In this document: piece by piece, positions 8,356 through 17,372 of the stretch | Position numbering within the stretch: the stretch's first letter is position 1 | Layout of the letters: every line of letters starts with the position of its first letter | DNA from: Dysgonamonadaceae bacterium | GTDB lineage: Bacteria > Bacteroidota > Bacteroidia > Bacteroidales > Dysgonomonadaceae | Length of the DNA stretch: 64,000 bases | Assembly (NCBI GenBank): GCA_031254645.1 | Contig: JAIRUA010000023.1 | Location: 88,613-152,612 of the forward strand | Reading direction: 5' to 3' | Program-made: the position numbers and the translations under genes | The notes under the pieces: generated by a model | What the model was told of the DNA's origin: nothing | The model's input: only the letters and a program-made list of their open reading frames with translations | Databases searched by the model: none

Positions 8356-9927
8356 ATGAAGAAAACTCTTTTTTACGCAGTTATGATAGCAGCGATTTGC
8401 TTCGCTTCCTGCAACAACGATGATATTTTTATTGAAACCAATGAGGTTACAACCGACCCAATCGCACTATTGGAAGAGGTTTACTCTGCCGACCAAGAAG
8501 TAGAAATGCTTCGCCCTTTTGCCCGAGCACTTTACAATGCTATGAGCGAAAGCCCAATACTACGCGAAATTCTTAAAACAAAAGCATTAGAGCAATTTAA
8601 CAAGGAGTACGATGTGCTCTATCAATTTATTAAAGACGAACCGGTAGAAAACGGGCTAACCGTACGTCAATTATTACTTACGCATTTTGAAAACGAAGAA
8701 ATGCTTGCCGATATTGAGAGGCGCCGCCCCACGCTCACTATTTTTGTGCCACAACTACCCGAAGAAAGTTTTTCGGCTGAGATTTGGAATACTGCCGAAG
8801 AAATTCCTGCCGTAGCTTTGCACGTTACCAAACATATTCATACACCGATATTTGGAGATTTTGGTGAATATGGCGATGAGTTTGTGGTAGAATCAGGGCT
8901 TGTTCCCGCTTTTCCTGTGGTGGTGCTTAAAAACAATGCGCGAGTGGTGGTAGCCGAAGGTTCACGTACACGTTTTGCTGCTTTGGATAATCCAAACTGC
9001 GATTTTGTATTTGAGTTTACACACGAGTATTTCGACAACAGCGAAAAGGAAGTGCAGGTTACCACTCGACAAACCGTATATACTATTGATCCGAAGGTAA
9101 AAGAAGCTTTCGAAATTTATCAAGATGTTGATGGTTGGCAGCGCGATTATATCTATTATGGTATTACTCCCTCAAGCCCTAATGGGCCACTTTCTCGCAG
9201 TTTTCAAGAGCATATCACTTCATTTCGCTTTTCGTCAAAGGTTGAGCCTAAGCTAATGTTAGAACATCTAACCAAACATGGTAGTGGCCCAACACTGATA
9301 ACATTTGGAGTCGGAAGTAATTTTCACCCTTGGACAACAGGGCACTTTGCATTCTTGATAAATACACAAATAGGTGCTACCTCACAACCATTATCGGAGC
9401 GTTCAGCTGTCTTTCTCGCATATCCCGAAGATTTGTTTGAGGTTACTTATACAGTAACACGAGGACCTATGGGTTCCTTTTTTTATGTTGCACAAGTTAC
9501 CGGTTTCAAAACAATGAAACTGACTACACCTTTGATGACTTGGAATTTAGCTCAATATGAGCCTACTATGAAGATTGTCATTTTTAAAATGAATGACCAG
9601 CAAACAATAACCTCATTAACAAGTTATGAGACAGAATTTGCGGGGAATATTGGTCTTGACCTTGCTTTTGGTACTGATTCTAAATCCGGTCTTAAATTTG
9701 GAACATCAGCAAAAGAGAAAAAGACAGTTACAGTTCAAACTGTTACCAGTTTAACTAATCAAAATCTAGGTGATGTATTGGTGGACTTTGGCGATAAAGT
9801 GGTGGTGAGTTATCAACCACAAAGATCTCTTCTTTTTGGTATAGGTTTCATAAAAGAGAATTGGCAACTAAGAAAATACGAGAATAATATGTACTCAATT
9901 ACGGTGGAGCCTGTAAGGGTAGAGTAA
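8356..9927 (+). CDS. lipoprotein of unknown function
   Basis: A 523-residue protein with a lipoprotein signal peptide (MKKTLFYAVMIAAICFASC; lipobox FASC, acylated Cys19), so it is anchored in the outer or inner membrane facing the periplasm or surface. The N-terminal quarter is predicted mostly helical and charged (AMSESPILREILKTKALEQF), while the rest looks beta-rich. I recognise no domain. No close neighbour shares its strand and transcript: it has its own promoter (7984-8015) and a long structured leader, and a separate lipoprotein gene with a separate promoter follows 200 bases later. The GC content and codon use look like the neighbours. Confidence 0.8.
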   Translation: MKKTLFYAVMIAAICFASCNNDDIFIETNEVTTDPIALLEEVYSADQEVEMLRPFARALYNAMSESPILREILKTKALEQFNKEYDVLYQFIKDEPVENGLTVRQLLLTHFENEEMLADIERRRPTLTIFVPQLPEESFSAEIWNTAEEIPAVALHVTKHIHTPIFGDFGEYGDEFVVESGLVPAFPVVVLKNNARVVVAEGSRTRFAALDNPNCDFVFEFTHEYFDNSEKEVQVTTRQTVYTIDPKVKEAFEIYQDVDGWQRDYIYYGITPSSPNGPLSRSFQEHITSFRFSSKVEPKLMLEHLTKHGSGPTLITFGVGSNFHPWTTGHFAFLINTQIGATSQPLSERSAVFLAYPEDLFEVTYTVTRGPMGSFFYVAQVTGFKTMKLTTPLMTWNLAQYEPTMKIVIFKMNDQQTITSLTSYETEFAGNIGLDLAFGTDSKSGLKFGTSAKEKKTVTVQTVTSLTNQNLGDVLVDFGDKVVVSYQPQRSLLFGIGFIKENWQLRKYENNMYSITVEPVRVE

Positions 9928-10038
9928 ACTGAAATATATGAATCAAAAAATAAAATACTTTGTAAGAGGGCAGAGTTTTTCACCCTTTGTAAAGTATTTG
10001 TACGATTTCTGTAAAAGACGTACAAAAACAGCTTTTGA

Positions 10039-10070
10039 TTTGCATTTTTCAATAACAAAATATATCTTTG
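10039..10070 (+). promoter_or_regulatory. predicted promoter for the lipoprotein gene at 10127
   Basis: TTTG at 10039-10042, a 20-base spacer and TATCTTTG at 10063-10070: a full match to the Bacteroidota promoter consensus, about 55 bases before the ATG. Confidence 0.75.
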
Positions 10071-10126
10071 TAGAAAGTATTATGCACTAAAAGCATATAT
10101 CAAACAAATACTCAAAACATTACAGT

Positions 10127-10687
10127 ATGAAAAAATATATTTATATAACTTTGCTCTTAACCGCCTTTCTTTTGCAAGGGTGTGATAAAAATGATAATCT
10201 TGTTGGAACCGGAAGAGGAGAAATTCAACGTAAAGGGGATGTTTATCAATTATACAATGCTTACAAAATTCAAACTCTTAAAGAAAAAGGAGTTACTCTA
10301 GATTTTGAACCTTACTATAACTACTTTCACGCATTAATTCTTGAAAGTCATGACAGGCGTACTTCCGCAACTATTATGGTCCGTTCCAAAAGCGATAAGT
10401 TAGAGTCAGGAGAATTTCACTTGCGATTTTGGACTATTGGGGGTAAAGTATTTTTCCCCACACTTGATTTTGGGTTCTACCCTATTGAAAACGGGCATAA
10501 TTCTATCCGAATGGCAATAGACTTAACCGATGATTATGTGCACTTTGCTCACAATTTCAATCCGGGTACAAAAATGAAACTATCCATTACGGAAAATGGC
10601 GGTATATTTGATGTTGAATTGAGATATGTTGAACGTGACGAAGATTTTTTCATAAAATACAAGGGATTGGTGAAGGATTCGTGGTAA
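10127..10687 (+). CDS. small lipoprotein of unknown function
   Basis: A 186-residue protein with a clear lipoprotein signal (MKKYIYITLLLTAFLLQGC; lipobox LQGC, Cys19). The mature part looks beta-rich, with many aromatic residues (PYYNYFHALILE, FHLRFWTIGGKVFFP), compatible with a small beta-sandwich or lipocalin-like fold; I do not recognise a family. It is transcribed alone from the promoter at 10039-10070 and is followed by the terminator at 10778-10813. It may work with the larger lipoprotein upstream, but only proximity supports that. Confidence 0.75.
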   Translation: MKKYIYITLLLTAFLLQGCDKNDNLVGTGRGEIQRKGDVYQLYNAYKIQTLKEKGVTLDFEPYYNYFHALILESHDRRTSATIMVRSKSDKLESGEFHLRFWTIGGKVFFPTLDFGFYPIENGHNSIRMAIDLTDDYVHFAHNFNPGTKMKLSITENGGIFDVELRYVERDEDFFIKYKGLVKDSW

Positions 10688-10777
10688 AATGTTCAATTAA
10701 TTTGAGGCAGTCTCGTTTATAATTTTATATTTTCCTCCATTGGCGCGGTTTAGCAAACCGTGCAGCACAGATAATAA

Positions 10778-10813
10778 AAAAACGAGGAAGTAATTAACTA
10801 CTTCCTCGTTTTT
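10778..10813. terminator. bidirectional intrinsic terminator
   Basis: A 15-base perfect stem (10778-10792 with 10799-10813; AACGAGGAAGTA/TACTTCCTCGTT core), 6-base loop, with A and T runs at the ends, between the convergent lipoprotein (10127) and DJ-1 (10847) genes. Confidence 0.9.
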
Positions 10814-10846
10814 GCTTGCTCACATTCGCGCTTTCACGCATTCAAT

Positions 10847-11395
10847 CTATACAAGCAATAATCCGCTCGCAACTTCGTTTCTTTTTTCCACGCCACAAAG
10901 TTTCTCAACAAGTGCCAATGCAAAATCAAAAGCAAGACCAGGACCTTTTCCGGTGGTAATATTTCCGTCAACCACTACGCTTTCGCCTGTAACGTTTGCA
11001 CCTTTCAATTCGGCTTCAAATCCGGGATAGCAGGTTGCATTTTTTCCTTCGAGAAGTCCTAAATCGCCCAATACCATTGGTGCAGCGCAAATGGCGGCTA
11101 TTTCTTTTCCTTCGGAGGCAAAAATTTTTAACCATTTTCTCACGTCTTCGCTATTGTTCAGGTTTTTTGCACCTGGCATTCCGCCCGGCAGTACCAACAT
11201 ATCCATTTCTGAAAAATCGACATATTCAAAAACCTCATCGGCATCTACCTTTACATTGTGTGCACCTCTTACCATATTGTAGGTGGTAATGGAAACGGTG
11301 GTAACTTCAACACCTGTGCGTCTTAAAATGTCTATAATGCTCAGCGCTTCAATTTCTTCGAAACCTTGTGCTAAAAATACAGCTACTTTCTTCAT
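10847..11395 (-). CDS. DJ-1/PfpI family protein (YajL/ThiJ-like)
   Basis: I start at the ATG at 11395 (182 residues, MKKVAVFLAQGFEEIEA), which is the canonical N-terminus of the family; a longer frame upstream is not conserved-looking. Features are the LVLPGGMPGA loop, the nucleophile elbow AAICAAP with the reactive Cys, and a C-terminal GPGLAFDFALALVE helix. Members act as glyoxalase III/deglycase-like or chaperone proteins against carbonyl and oxidative stress; the exact activity cannot be read. It lies 107 bases after tonB on the same strand and ends at the 10778-10813 terminator, so it could be read through from the exb-ton operon. Confidence 0.9.
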   Translation of the reverse strand: MKKVAVFLAQGFEEIEALSIIDILRRTGVEVTTVSITTYNMVRGAHNVKVDADEVFEYVDFSEMDMLVLPGGMPGAKNLNNSEDVRKWLKIFASEGKEIAAICAAPMVLGDLGLLEGKNATCYPGFEAELKGANVTGESVVVDGNITTGKGPGLAFDFALALVEKLCGVEKRNEVASGLLLV

Positions 11396-11502
11396 AATTC
11401 TTTTTATATTTAGTTTCAGATGTTTCAGAGTTTCAAATTTCAGAAGATTCAATAGTCTTAACAGGGCTTTGTAAAACCCTTGAAACATTGAGATCTTGAA
11501 AA

Positions 11503-12324
11503 TTAGTTGAGATTAAATCGATATGTAATTGTTCCTGTCTGATTATTTGTTCCGGTTATCGTGTTGAAACGGGTTGCTTGTGCCGCCCGCATTGCTTCGT
11601 TACGAAGAGAGGCGTTTGGCGTATTTGTGCCGCGACCGATTTCGGCGTGTATAACATTTCCGGCGGGATTTACCGTGATATTAACAACGACAGTTCCAAA
11701 GTCATTTGCCGTATAAGCGGGTGTTCTCAAACCACCGCTTCCCAAACTACGTCCGCCGAGGTCGAATGTACCAACTCCGCCCGAACCTGTTGGTGCGCCT
11801 TGTGTTGTATTTCCGGTGGTTACGCCTTGTGTGCCTGTACCTTCGGTTTCGCCGCGACTTCCTTGGTTTTCGCCAAACAATCCCGATACTTGATTTCTAA
11901 TTGCTTGCGCTTGACGTTCTTCCGCTTGGCGTTGCTCTTCCGCACGACGTTGCTCAGCTGCAATACGTTGTTCCTCAGCACGACGAGCCGCATCTGCTGC
12001 TTGTTGTTCTTGGCGACGCCGTTCCGCTTCGCGCTGTGCTGCAATGTCGATTGTCGGCTCTGTGTTTTGTGTGATAATCGGGTCATCTACAGTCGGTCGC
12101 GGTGGTGTAACCACAGGCTCCGTTGGTGTGGGTGTTATCTCATTGCGGGGCGGCTCGACTATTCCCCCGGCGCTCGGCACAGAGCCAAACATCACGGGAA
12201 TGCCTTCTAACTCATCGGGCGGCGAGAATATATAAAGTTTGGAGAATATCAAAATGAGGAGCAACAACACGGCAAACGTGGCTGTTCCTATCAAGCTGAT
12301 CCTTCTTTCTTCTGTTATAATCAT
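11503..12324 (-). CDS. tonB: TonB-family energy transducer
   Basis: A 273-residue protein: a short cytosolic N-terminus, one membrane helix (about residues 12-33), a Pro/Thr-rich stretch, a long Arg/Glu/Gln/Ala-rich charged helix (about 95-145), a Gly/Thr-rich linker and a TonB C-terminal domain (about 205-273, FGTVVVNITVNPAGNV). It spans the periplasm to pass proton-motive force from ExbB/ExbD to outer-membrane transporters such as SusC proteins. It is the fourth gene of pdxJ-exbB-exbD-tonB, 10 bases after exbD, an order common in Bacteroidota. Confidence 0.9.
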   Translation of the reverse strand: MIITEERRISLIGTATFAVLLLLILIFSKLYIFSPPDELEGIPVMFGSVPSAGGIVEPPRNEITPTPTEPVVTPPRPTVDDPIITQNTEPTIDIAAQREAERRRQEQQAADAARRAEEQRIAAEQRRAEEQRQAEERQAQAIRNQVSGLFGENQGSRGETEGTGTQGVTTGNTTQGAPTGSGGVGTFDLGGRSLGSGGLRTPAYTANDFGTVVVNITVNPAGNVIHAEIGRGTNTPNASLRNEAMRAAQATRFNTITGTNNQTGTITYRFNLN

Positions 12325-12334
12325 TGTTTGAACT

Positions 12335-12742
12335 TTAACTGCGTCGTGTCATCAATACCATTCTCAACTGGTTTTGATTGGTAACTTCCAACACGCGTAC
12401 AATTTCTTTATACGGTACGGTTTCATCGGCATATAATGCTACGAAAGCATCGGGATTATCGGCGTGAATAGCCACAAGAAAAGGCGTAATTTCTTCGAAT
12501 TGCACCATTCTTTCCCGCTCATTTCCGTTTGCCACATAAAAGTTTCCTTGCGCATCAATGGTAACTCGTGCGAATGGACGTTGCTGCGCTTGTTGTTGCG
12601 AACGTGGCAGCAATACCTGTATCGAGTTGGGCACCACAATGGTAGATGTTATCATAAAGAAAATCAATAACAAGAAAACCATATCGGTCATTGATGCCAT
12701 ACTGAAACTTGCTTCTATATTAAATCGTCTTTTTAGAGCCAT
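12335..12742 (-). CDS. exbD: ExbD/TolR family biopolymer transport protein
   Basis: A 135-residue protein with a short cytosolic tail, a membrane helix at about 20-42 with the essential Asp in MASMTDMVFLLLIFFM, and a periplasmic ExbD/TolR domain (VTIDAQGNFYV, DETVPYKEIVRVLE). It is the proton-channel partner of ExbB and drives TonB. It is 10 bases before tonB and 92 bases after exbB, the gap holding a short imperfect inverted repeat. Confidence 0.93.
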   Translation of the reverse strand: MALKRRFNIEASFSMASMTDMVFLLLIFFMITSTIVVPNSIQVLLPRSQQQAQQRPFARVTIDAQGNFYVANGNERERMVQFEEITPFLVAIHADNPDAFVALYADETVPYKEIVRVLEVTNQNQLRMVLMTRRS

Positions 12743-12756
12743 AACTTTTGGTTATT

Positions 12757-12827
12757 TGTTGATTTGGTTATTTGCTTATTTGTTGAGTTGAGCGTGTTAT
12801 CAAATAACCAAATAAGCAAATCAACAA
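12757..12827. repeat. imperfect AT-rich inverted repeat between exbB and exbD
   Basis: TTGTTGATTTG near 12757-12767 is the reverse complement of CAAATCAACAA (12817-12827), and the words GGTTATTTG and CTTATTTG recur inverted in between, but in swapped order. It belongs to a set of word-based intergenic inverted repeats in this window and may tune exbB/exbD expression. Confidence 0.5.
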
Positions 12828-12834
12828 TTATCAA

Positions 12835-13530
12835 TTAATTCGCCGGTTCGTTTAAGATATCCATAAATTCCATTATGCGCATTTCGAGTCTATTCACGAT
12901 GCTTTTGATGCTTGATGTGAGATAGTTGAAAGCAAACATCGCAATAATACCTGCCACAAGACCGCCTACGGTAGTGACCAACGCTTCATAAATGCCTGAC
13001 GATAGTGCTGTTACGCTTACGTGGTCGCCTGCGCTTGCCATTGCCACAAAGGCTTTAATCATACCTGTAACTGTCCCTAAGAAACCAATCATTGGTGCGC
13101 CTCCTGCGATGGTTGCCATAATGGTAAGCCCTTTTTCGAGTTTCGACACTTCGATATTTCCTTGATTTTCAATGGCAGCCATCACATCGGCAGCGGGTCT
13201 TCCCAAGCGAGAAATTCCTTTTTCTACCATTCGTGCTGTAGGTGTGTCTGTGCTGCGACAAAGCGCAAGTGCTGCATCTATTTTTCCGTCGTGAATATAA
13301 TCTTTAATGCGGGTCATAAACGAATTGTCTTCTTTGGCAGCTTTTTTGATAACCAAAGCTCTTTCGATAAACACGTAAACGGCTATCAGCAAGAGAATAA
13401 GAAGTATCCCCATAATCCAACCGCCTTTCATTGCGAGTTCAAATGCACTTACGGTGGCTATCGGCGCATCTTGATTTAGTATTGCCTGAGCTGCAGCGTC
13501 AGACAAGTCATTAATTTGCAAAAGATTCAT
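12835..13530 (-). CDS. exbB: MotA/TolQ/ExbB proton channel family protein
   Basis: A 231-residue protein with three membrane segments (about 33-53, 140-165 and 180-205) and the MotA/TolQ/ExbB core (EKGLTIMATIAGGAPMIGFLGTVTGMIKAF) with its typical Gly-rich helix. With ExbD it forms the inner-membrane motor that energises TonB. The N-terminus lies in the cytosol or periplasm ahead of a helix containing GWIMGILLILLLIAVYVFI. It sits 72 bases after pdxJ in the same orientation. Confidence 0.93.
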   Translation of the reverse strand: MNLLQINDLSDAAAQAILNQDAPIATVSAFELAMKGGWIMGILLILLLIAVYVFIERALVIKKAAKEDNSFMTRIKDYIHDGKIDAALALCRSTDTPTARMVEKGISRLGRPAADVMAAIENQGNIEVSKLEKGLTIMATIAGGAPMIGFLGTVTGMIKAFVAMASAGDHVSVTALSSGIYEALVTTVGGLVAGIIAMFAFNYLTSSIKSIVNRLEMRIMEFMDILNEPAN

Positions 13531-13602
13531 TTCAATAGAATTATTTTATTTGTTTATTTGTTAGATGTTATTTTCCGGATAAAGTTAAAGCAATTTTTGC
13601 TG

Positions 13603-14334
13603 CTAAACATCACTTTTAGGTATTATTAGGCAATTTTTATATGCCTTTATTGTTTTTTCTAACCCCATATAGAGCGCATCGCTAATGAGTGAGTGCCCGA
13701 TGGATACTTCTTTGAGCCATGGAATGTTTTGATACAAATATGACAGATTGTCAAGATTCAAATCGTGTCCGGCATTAACACCCAGTCCTAATTTTTTGGC
13801 AAGTGTGGCAGCTTCGATAAACGGTGCAATGGCTTTTTCTTTATCTTTTGTGAATGCTTCGGCATACGGTCCGGTGTAGAGTTCGATGCGGTCTGTTCCG
13901 ATTTTTGAAGCCATACGAATCATTTCAGGAATGGGGTCGATAAAAATCGAAGTACGAATGCCCATTGATTTGAATTCAGCAACCACTTCGGTCAGAAATT
14001 CTTGATTGGCAAGCGTGTCCCAACCCGCATCAGATGTGATGGCATCGTGTGCATCGGGAACGAGCGTAACTTGTGAGGGGCGCGTTTTTTTTATCAAGTC
14101 GATAAATTCGGGTGAGGGATTCCCCTCAATGTTGAATTCGGTGGTTACTTTCGCCTGTAAGTTTATTACATCGGCGTAGCGAATGTGTCGTTCATCGGGA
14201 CGCGGATGCACTGTGATGCCATTCGCTCCAAACGATTGACAGTCAATAGCTACTTGAATTACGTCGGGAATATTGCCGCCTCGCGAATTACGAATAGTGG
14301 CCACCTTATTAATGTTTACGCTTAATTTTGTCAT
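13603..14334 (-). CDS. pdxJ: pyridoxine 5'-phosphate synthase
   Basis: I choose the ATG at 14334 (243 residues; [20 protein letters not shown]), the canonical PdxJ N-terminus; the longer open frame upstream is not family-like. It is a TIM-barrel enzyme that condenses 1-deoxy-xylulose 5-phosphate with 3-amino-2-oxopropyl phosphate in vitamin B6 synthesis. Visible motifs are [13 protein letters not shown] with the phosphate-binding residues, the catalytic Glu in FNIEGNPS, and [11 protein letters not shown] near the C-terminus. It heads the pdxJ-exbB-exbD-tonB cluster and is divergent from the ACT-like/nadK genes. Confidence 0.96.
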   Translation of the reverse strand: MTKLSVNINKVATIRNSRGGNIPDVIQVAIDCQSFGANGITVHPRPDERHIRYADVINLQAKVTTEFNIEGNPSPEFIDLIKKTRPSQVTLVPDAHDAITSDAGWDTLANQEFLTEVVAEFKSMGIRTSIFIDPIPEMIRMASKIGTDRIELYTGPYAEAFTKDKEKAIAPFIEAATLAKKLGLGVNAGHDLNLDNLSYLYQNIPWLKEVSIGHSLISDALYMGLEKTIKAYKNCLIIPKSDV

Positions 14335-14503
14335 TCTATTTTTTAGTAATTTTTCCGCTTCGTTTGAATACAAAAAGTTTCCTTCGTTTAAAAGTTTTGT
14401 AGAGAAGAATACAAAAAATCTCCTCCTTAATTTTATTATCCGTAAAATTTTAGCATCTTTGCAAAGCGAATACAAAATTAATACGAAATAATTGTTTTAT
14501 GCA

Positions 14504-14881
14504 ATGTCAACGAAAGAATTTATCAAAAAAGAGGTAGAAAAATCGGTTTCGTCTTTTTCACCCGAACAGTTTACTGATCTGTTTGAGGGCGAAAGTTCAC
14601 TCATTGTACTTGAAATACAACGCAATGATTACGTTTTGACGGATATCGCACGCATTGTAGAGGACAACAACGCGTACATAACGAATTTGTTGATGTTACC
14701 CACTTCGGGAGGCTCAACTTTGCTTGTATCCATCAAGCTAAATATTACTGACATCGCACCGGTTTTGCGAAGTTTTGAACGATTTCGCTACAAAATTGTT
14801 TATTATTTCACAAAAGAAAACAGTATCAATGATACGTATAAAGAGCGATTGGAAGAATTGTTGCATTATTTAGAAATGTAG
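14504..14881 (+). CDS. ACT-like domain protein, CBS-less relative of the nadK-linked CBS protein
   Basis: I start at the ATG at 14504 (125 residues, MSTKEFIKKEV); the TTG at 14492 is unlikely. The central part (about 35-100, SLIVLEIQRNDYVLTDIARI...NNAYITNL) has the beta-alpha-beta pattern of an ACT domain. From memory, Bacteroides encodes next to nadK a protein of about 220 residues with two CBS repeats followed by this domain; here the CBS part is missing and replaced by a short charged helix. It may sense a ligand for NAD metabolism, which is inference. It is followed by an inverted repeat and nadK. Confidence 0.7.
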   Translation: MSTKEFIKKEVEKSVSSFSPEQFTDLFEGESSLIVLEIQRNDYVLTDIARIVEDNNAYITNLLMLPTSGGSTLLVSIKLNITDIAPVLRSFERFRYKIVYYFTKENSINDTYKERLEELLHYLEM

Positions 14882-14891
14882 CGGTTTTTGG

Positions 14892-14978
14892 GAACACAGA
14901 TGACACGGATAAAACGGATCTACACAGATTAGAAATAAAAATCCGCGAAAATCCGTTTTATCCGTGTCATCTGTGTTC
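14892..14978. repeat. perfect 28-base inverted repeat before nadK
   Basis: 14892-14919 and 14951-14978 are exact reverse complements (words ACACAGATGACACGGAT / ATCCGTGTCATCTGTGT), with a 31-base loop containing further ATCCGCG words. A diverged single arm of the same element is at 19062-19089. It could end transcription from the ACT-like gene or be a dispersed palindromic repeat. Confidence 0.85.
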
Positions 14979-15003
14979 TTTTAATTTATAAACTCAATAA
15001 AAA

Positions 15004-15903
15004 ATGAAATTTGCATTATTCGGCAGTATGTTTCCCGACAGAAGTTCGAAAACAGTAGAACAAATATGCGGTGTGTGCGAAACATTGAAGAAATATCCGA
15101 CTACGCTTTTTATGTCGGAAGATTTTTTTCGTTCGCTTCCAGCAGATACTCAACAATATATCAGCACGTTTTGTGAACTTTTCGATAAGCAATTGCCGCA
15201 CGTAGATATGGTAGTAAGTATGGGTGGCGATGGCACGTTTCTGCGCGCGGCTTCGGTAGTGGGTAATTCGGGAATACCCGTACTTGGTATTAATACCGGA
15301 CGTTTGGGTTTTTTGGCAGCGATAAATTATTCCGATGTTGCCGAAACAATACACGAAATTGTACACGGCAACTACAAAATTGAGGAACGCACACTATTGA
15401 AAATGAGTGTAGAGGGAAATGCAGAAGTATTTCGTTACAACGCGCACGCACTCAACGAAGTAGCCATTATGAAGCAAGATACTGCCTCTATGCTTTACAT
15501 ACACGCTTATATTAATAACGATTATCTCACTTCGTATCAAGCCGATGGACTTGTGATTGCCACGCCAACAGGCTCTACCGCTTATTCGTTGAGTATCGGG
15601 GGCTCAATATTGGCGCCCACTACGCCGAGTTTGATTCTTTCTGCCATTGCGCCGCACAACCTCACTTCGCGTTCATTAGTAGTAGATGACAACAGCCGGA
15701 TTTCACTAAAAGTGGAAAGTCGCAGCAAAACATTTCTCGTTTCGCTCGACGGACAGTCGCAAGTATTCGATGAAACAGTAGAAATCAATATTTGCAAAGC
15801 CGATTATGCGCTGAAAATTGTAAAAAGGGTAGGGCATACATTTTTTGAAACGCTGCGCGATAAATTGATGTGGGGAGAAGATGTGAGAAGGATTGAATTT
15901 TAA
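15004..15903 (+). CDS. nadK: NAD kinase
   Basis: A 299-residue cytosolic enzyme that phosphorylates NAD to NADP. It has the VVSMGGDGTFLRA motif (diphosphate binding and catalytic Asp), GINTGRLGFLA, the NE/D region LNEVAIMKQD and the TGSTAYSLSIGG motif. The length fits the family. Its stop codon overlaps by 4 bases with the stop of the convergent B3/B4-domain gene, so no terminator separates the two. Confidence 0.96.
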   Translation: MKFALFGSMFPDRSSKTVEQICGVCETLKKYPTTLFMSEDFFRSLPADTQQYISTFCELFDKQLPHVDMVVSMGGDGTFLRAASVVGNSGIPVLGINTGRLGFLAAINYSDVAETIHEIVHGNYKIEERTLLKMSVEGNAEVFRYNAHALNEVAIMKQDTASMLYIHAYINNDYLTSYQADGLVIATPTGSTAYSLSIGGSILAPTTPSLILSAIAPHNLTSRSLVVDDNSRISLKVESRSKTFLVSLDGQSQVFDETVEINICKADYALKIVKRVGHTFFETLRDKLMWGEDVRRIEF

Positions 15904-16544
15904 ATCGCATATTTTCTCAACAATCCCCACGACAAATCCACCGCTTCTTGTAACCCCTTTTCACCCGAATACCCGTTGATAATCATCAATAAGCGAGAGG
16001 TTTCTGCAGTGATTTTTGTTCGTTCTTCGTCGCTTGTTGGCGTACCGATTCCGCCAATATCATCACGATAAACAGGTAATCCTTCAATATTTAATATACC
16101 GCGCCCAATTGCCTCAAACGACTCATCTGCTCTCCCAACACCGAGAACAAGATTGCCTTGTATTTTATCTGCATCGAATCCTCCAATGGAAAATCCGGTT
16201 TTCATCGACACCAAATTAATAATATCTACCAATGTATCAATTTGATACAAATCTAATCCTTTCACAATTCGCCGGCAAAGCGCTTCTGCCGACGGACGAT
16301 AGCGATTAGGGTCTTTTCCCAGTTTTTTGTATACTTGTCTCGTTGCGGAAATTGCCGGACGTTTGTTGATTTCCTCCATTTTGAAATTTGCCCTGAAATT
16401 GTTGGAAAAATCGCCGATTTCTTGCCAAAGTGCATCGTTGTGTAGTGTGTTTTTTACTTCACATTCAATCGTAGCGAAGCGAAATTCGGGACAAACGGAC
16501 AAAATATCTTCACCAATAGTTATTTGTATGTTTTTTGTTTGCAT
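15900..16544 (-). CDS. B3/B4 tRNA-binding domain protein
   Basis: A 214-residue protein matching the stand-alone B3/B4 domain, the fold also found in the beta subunit of phenylalanyl-tRNA synthetase. Characteristic segments are ATRQVYKKLGKDPNRYRPSA, LVDIINLVSMKTGFSIGGFD and GIGTPTSDEERTKI. In PheRS this domain edits mischarged tRNA; stand-alone copies may edit in trans or bind amino acid-like ligands, but the role is unproved. Transcribed alone; its 3' end overlaps nadK by 4 bases tail to tail. Confidence 0.85.
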   Translation of the reverse strand: MQTKNIQITIGEDILSVCPEFRFATIECEVKNTLHNDALWQEIGDFSNNFRANFKMEEINKRPAISATRQVYKKLGKDPNRYRPSAEALCRRIVKGLDLYQIDTLVDIINLVSMKTGFSIGGFDADKIQGNLVLGVGRADESFEAIGRGILNIEGLPVYRDDIGGIGTPTSDEERTKITAETSRLLMIINGYSGEKGLQEAVDLSWGLLRKYAI

Positions 16545-16705
16545 ATTATATTATACCGGCATAATTTCCCGCAAAGATACTATTTTTTCAAGATAATTTT
16601 CTAAAAGCAGATTGTTATTGCGAGCTTCATTATTTTAGTCCGATAAATCGGAACGACCATAGAAAAAATAAAATACGTCCATATTTGAAAATAAAGTGCG
16701 ATAAA

Positions 16706-16738
16706 TTTGTGAAAATCCTTATGAAATTCTTATATTTG
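16706..16738 (+). promoter_or_regulatory. predicted promoter of the zapA operon
   Basis: TTTG at 16706-16709, a 21-base spacer and TATATTTG at 16731-16738 fit the Bacteroidota consensus. Transcription would start near 16745, which supports the ATG at 16757 as the start of the first gene. Confidence 0.7.
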
Positions 16739-16756
16739 TGTGTTTTTTGTTTTCTT

Positions 16757-17047
16757 ATGACTGACGAAAAAGGTAAGTTGCTGATTGATTTAGAAGTACG
16801 TGTTAAACAGGTGCTACATCAGTGCGACTCTTTGCGAAATGAAAACGCCCGATTGAAAGATGAAATACAATCACGGCAAAATCAAATACTGCAAACAGAA
16901 GAGAAATTAAAGCAGTTGAAAACAAAATACGATAGTTTGAAAATGGCTCGAACCATCACTGCCGCTTCGGTGGATGTGGATATGGCTCGCGTGAAACTAT
17001 CAAAAATGGTGCGAGAAGTTGATAAATGCATAAATTTACTGAAATAG
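16757..17047 (+). CDS. small coiled-coil protein upstream of zapA (ZapB-like in form)
   Basis: A 96-residue protein starting at the ATG at 16757 (MTDEKGKLLIDLEVRV); ATG 16721 would lie upstream of the predicted transcription start. Residues about 10-75 form a heptad-like coiled coil (QCDSLRNENARLKDEIQSRQ). A small coiled-coil gene directly before zapA is common in Bacteroidota and recalls ZapB, the partner of ZapA at the division ring, though sequence alone does not prove it. The gap to zapA is 9 bases, so co-translation is likely. Confidence 0.7.
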   Translation: MTDEKGKLLIDLEVRVKQVLHQCDSLRNENARLKDEIQSRQNQILQTEEKLKQLKTKYDSLKMARTITAASVDVDMARVKLSKMVREVDKCINLLK

Positions 17048-17056
17048 AACATTTTA

Positions 17057-17371
17057 ATGATTTATGTAATGGGCGATGAAAAATTTTTATTGACATTGAC
17101 GATTGATGGCAAAAACTTGCCTCCTTTGAAGATTAATCGATCTGACGAAGAGGCTTTTCGTGCAGCCGCCAAACAGATAAATACAAAAATAAATCAACAT
17201 CGTGCGAAATTCGGAAGCAGTTCGGATTTAGGCACTTGGGATATTATGGCAATGATAACCGTTCAGGCATTGGCAAAAAATTATTCTTTGGAAGATAAAA
17301 ATAATACGAAACCCTTTGAAGATAAGATACATTCGTTGATAGGCGAATTGGACGATTATCTGAAAAAATAA
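17057..17371 (+). CDS. zapA: cell division protein ZapA
   Basis: A 104-residue protein (100 if it starts at the second ATG, 17069, which fits the family N-terminus better). It has the ZapA pattern: an N-terminal beta-strand domain (FLLTLTIDGKNLPPLKINRS), EEAFRAAAKQINTKIN, then WDIMAMITVQALA and a C-terminal helix for dimerisation. ZapA bundles FtsZ filaments at midcell. It is the second gene of the operon and is directly followed by hairpins and rny. Confidence 0.88.
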   Translation: MIYVMGDEKFLLTLTIDGKNLPPLKINRSDEEAFRAAAKQINTKINQHRAKFGSSSDLGTWDIMAMITVQALAKNYSLEDKNNTKPFEDKIHSLIGELDDYLKK

Positions 17372-17372
17372 C

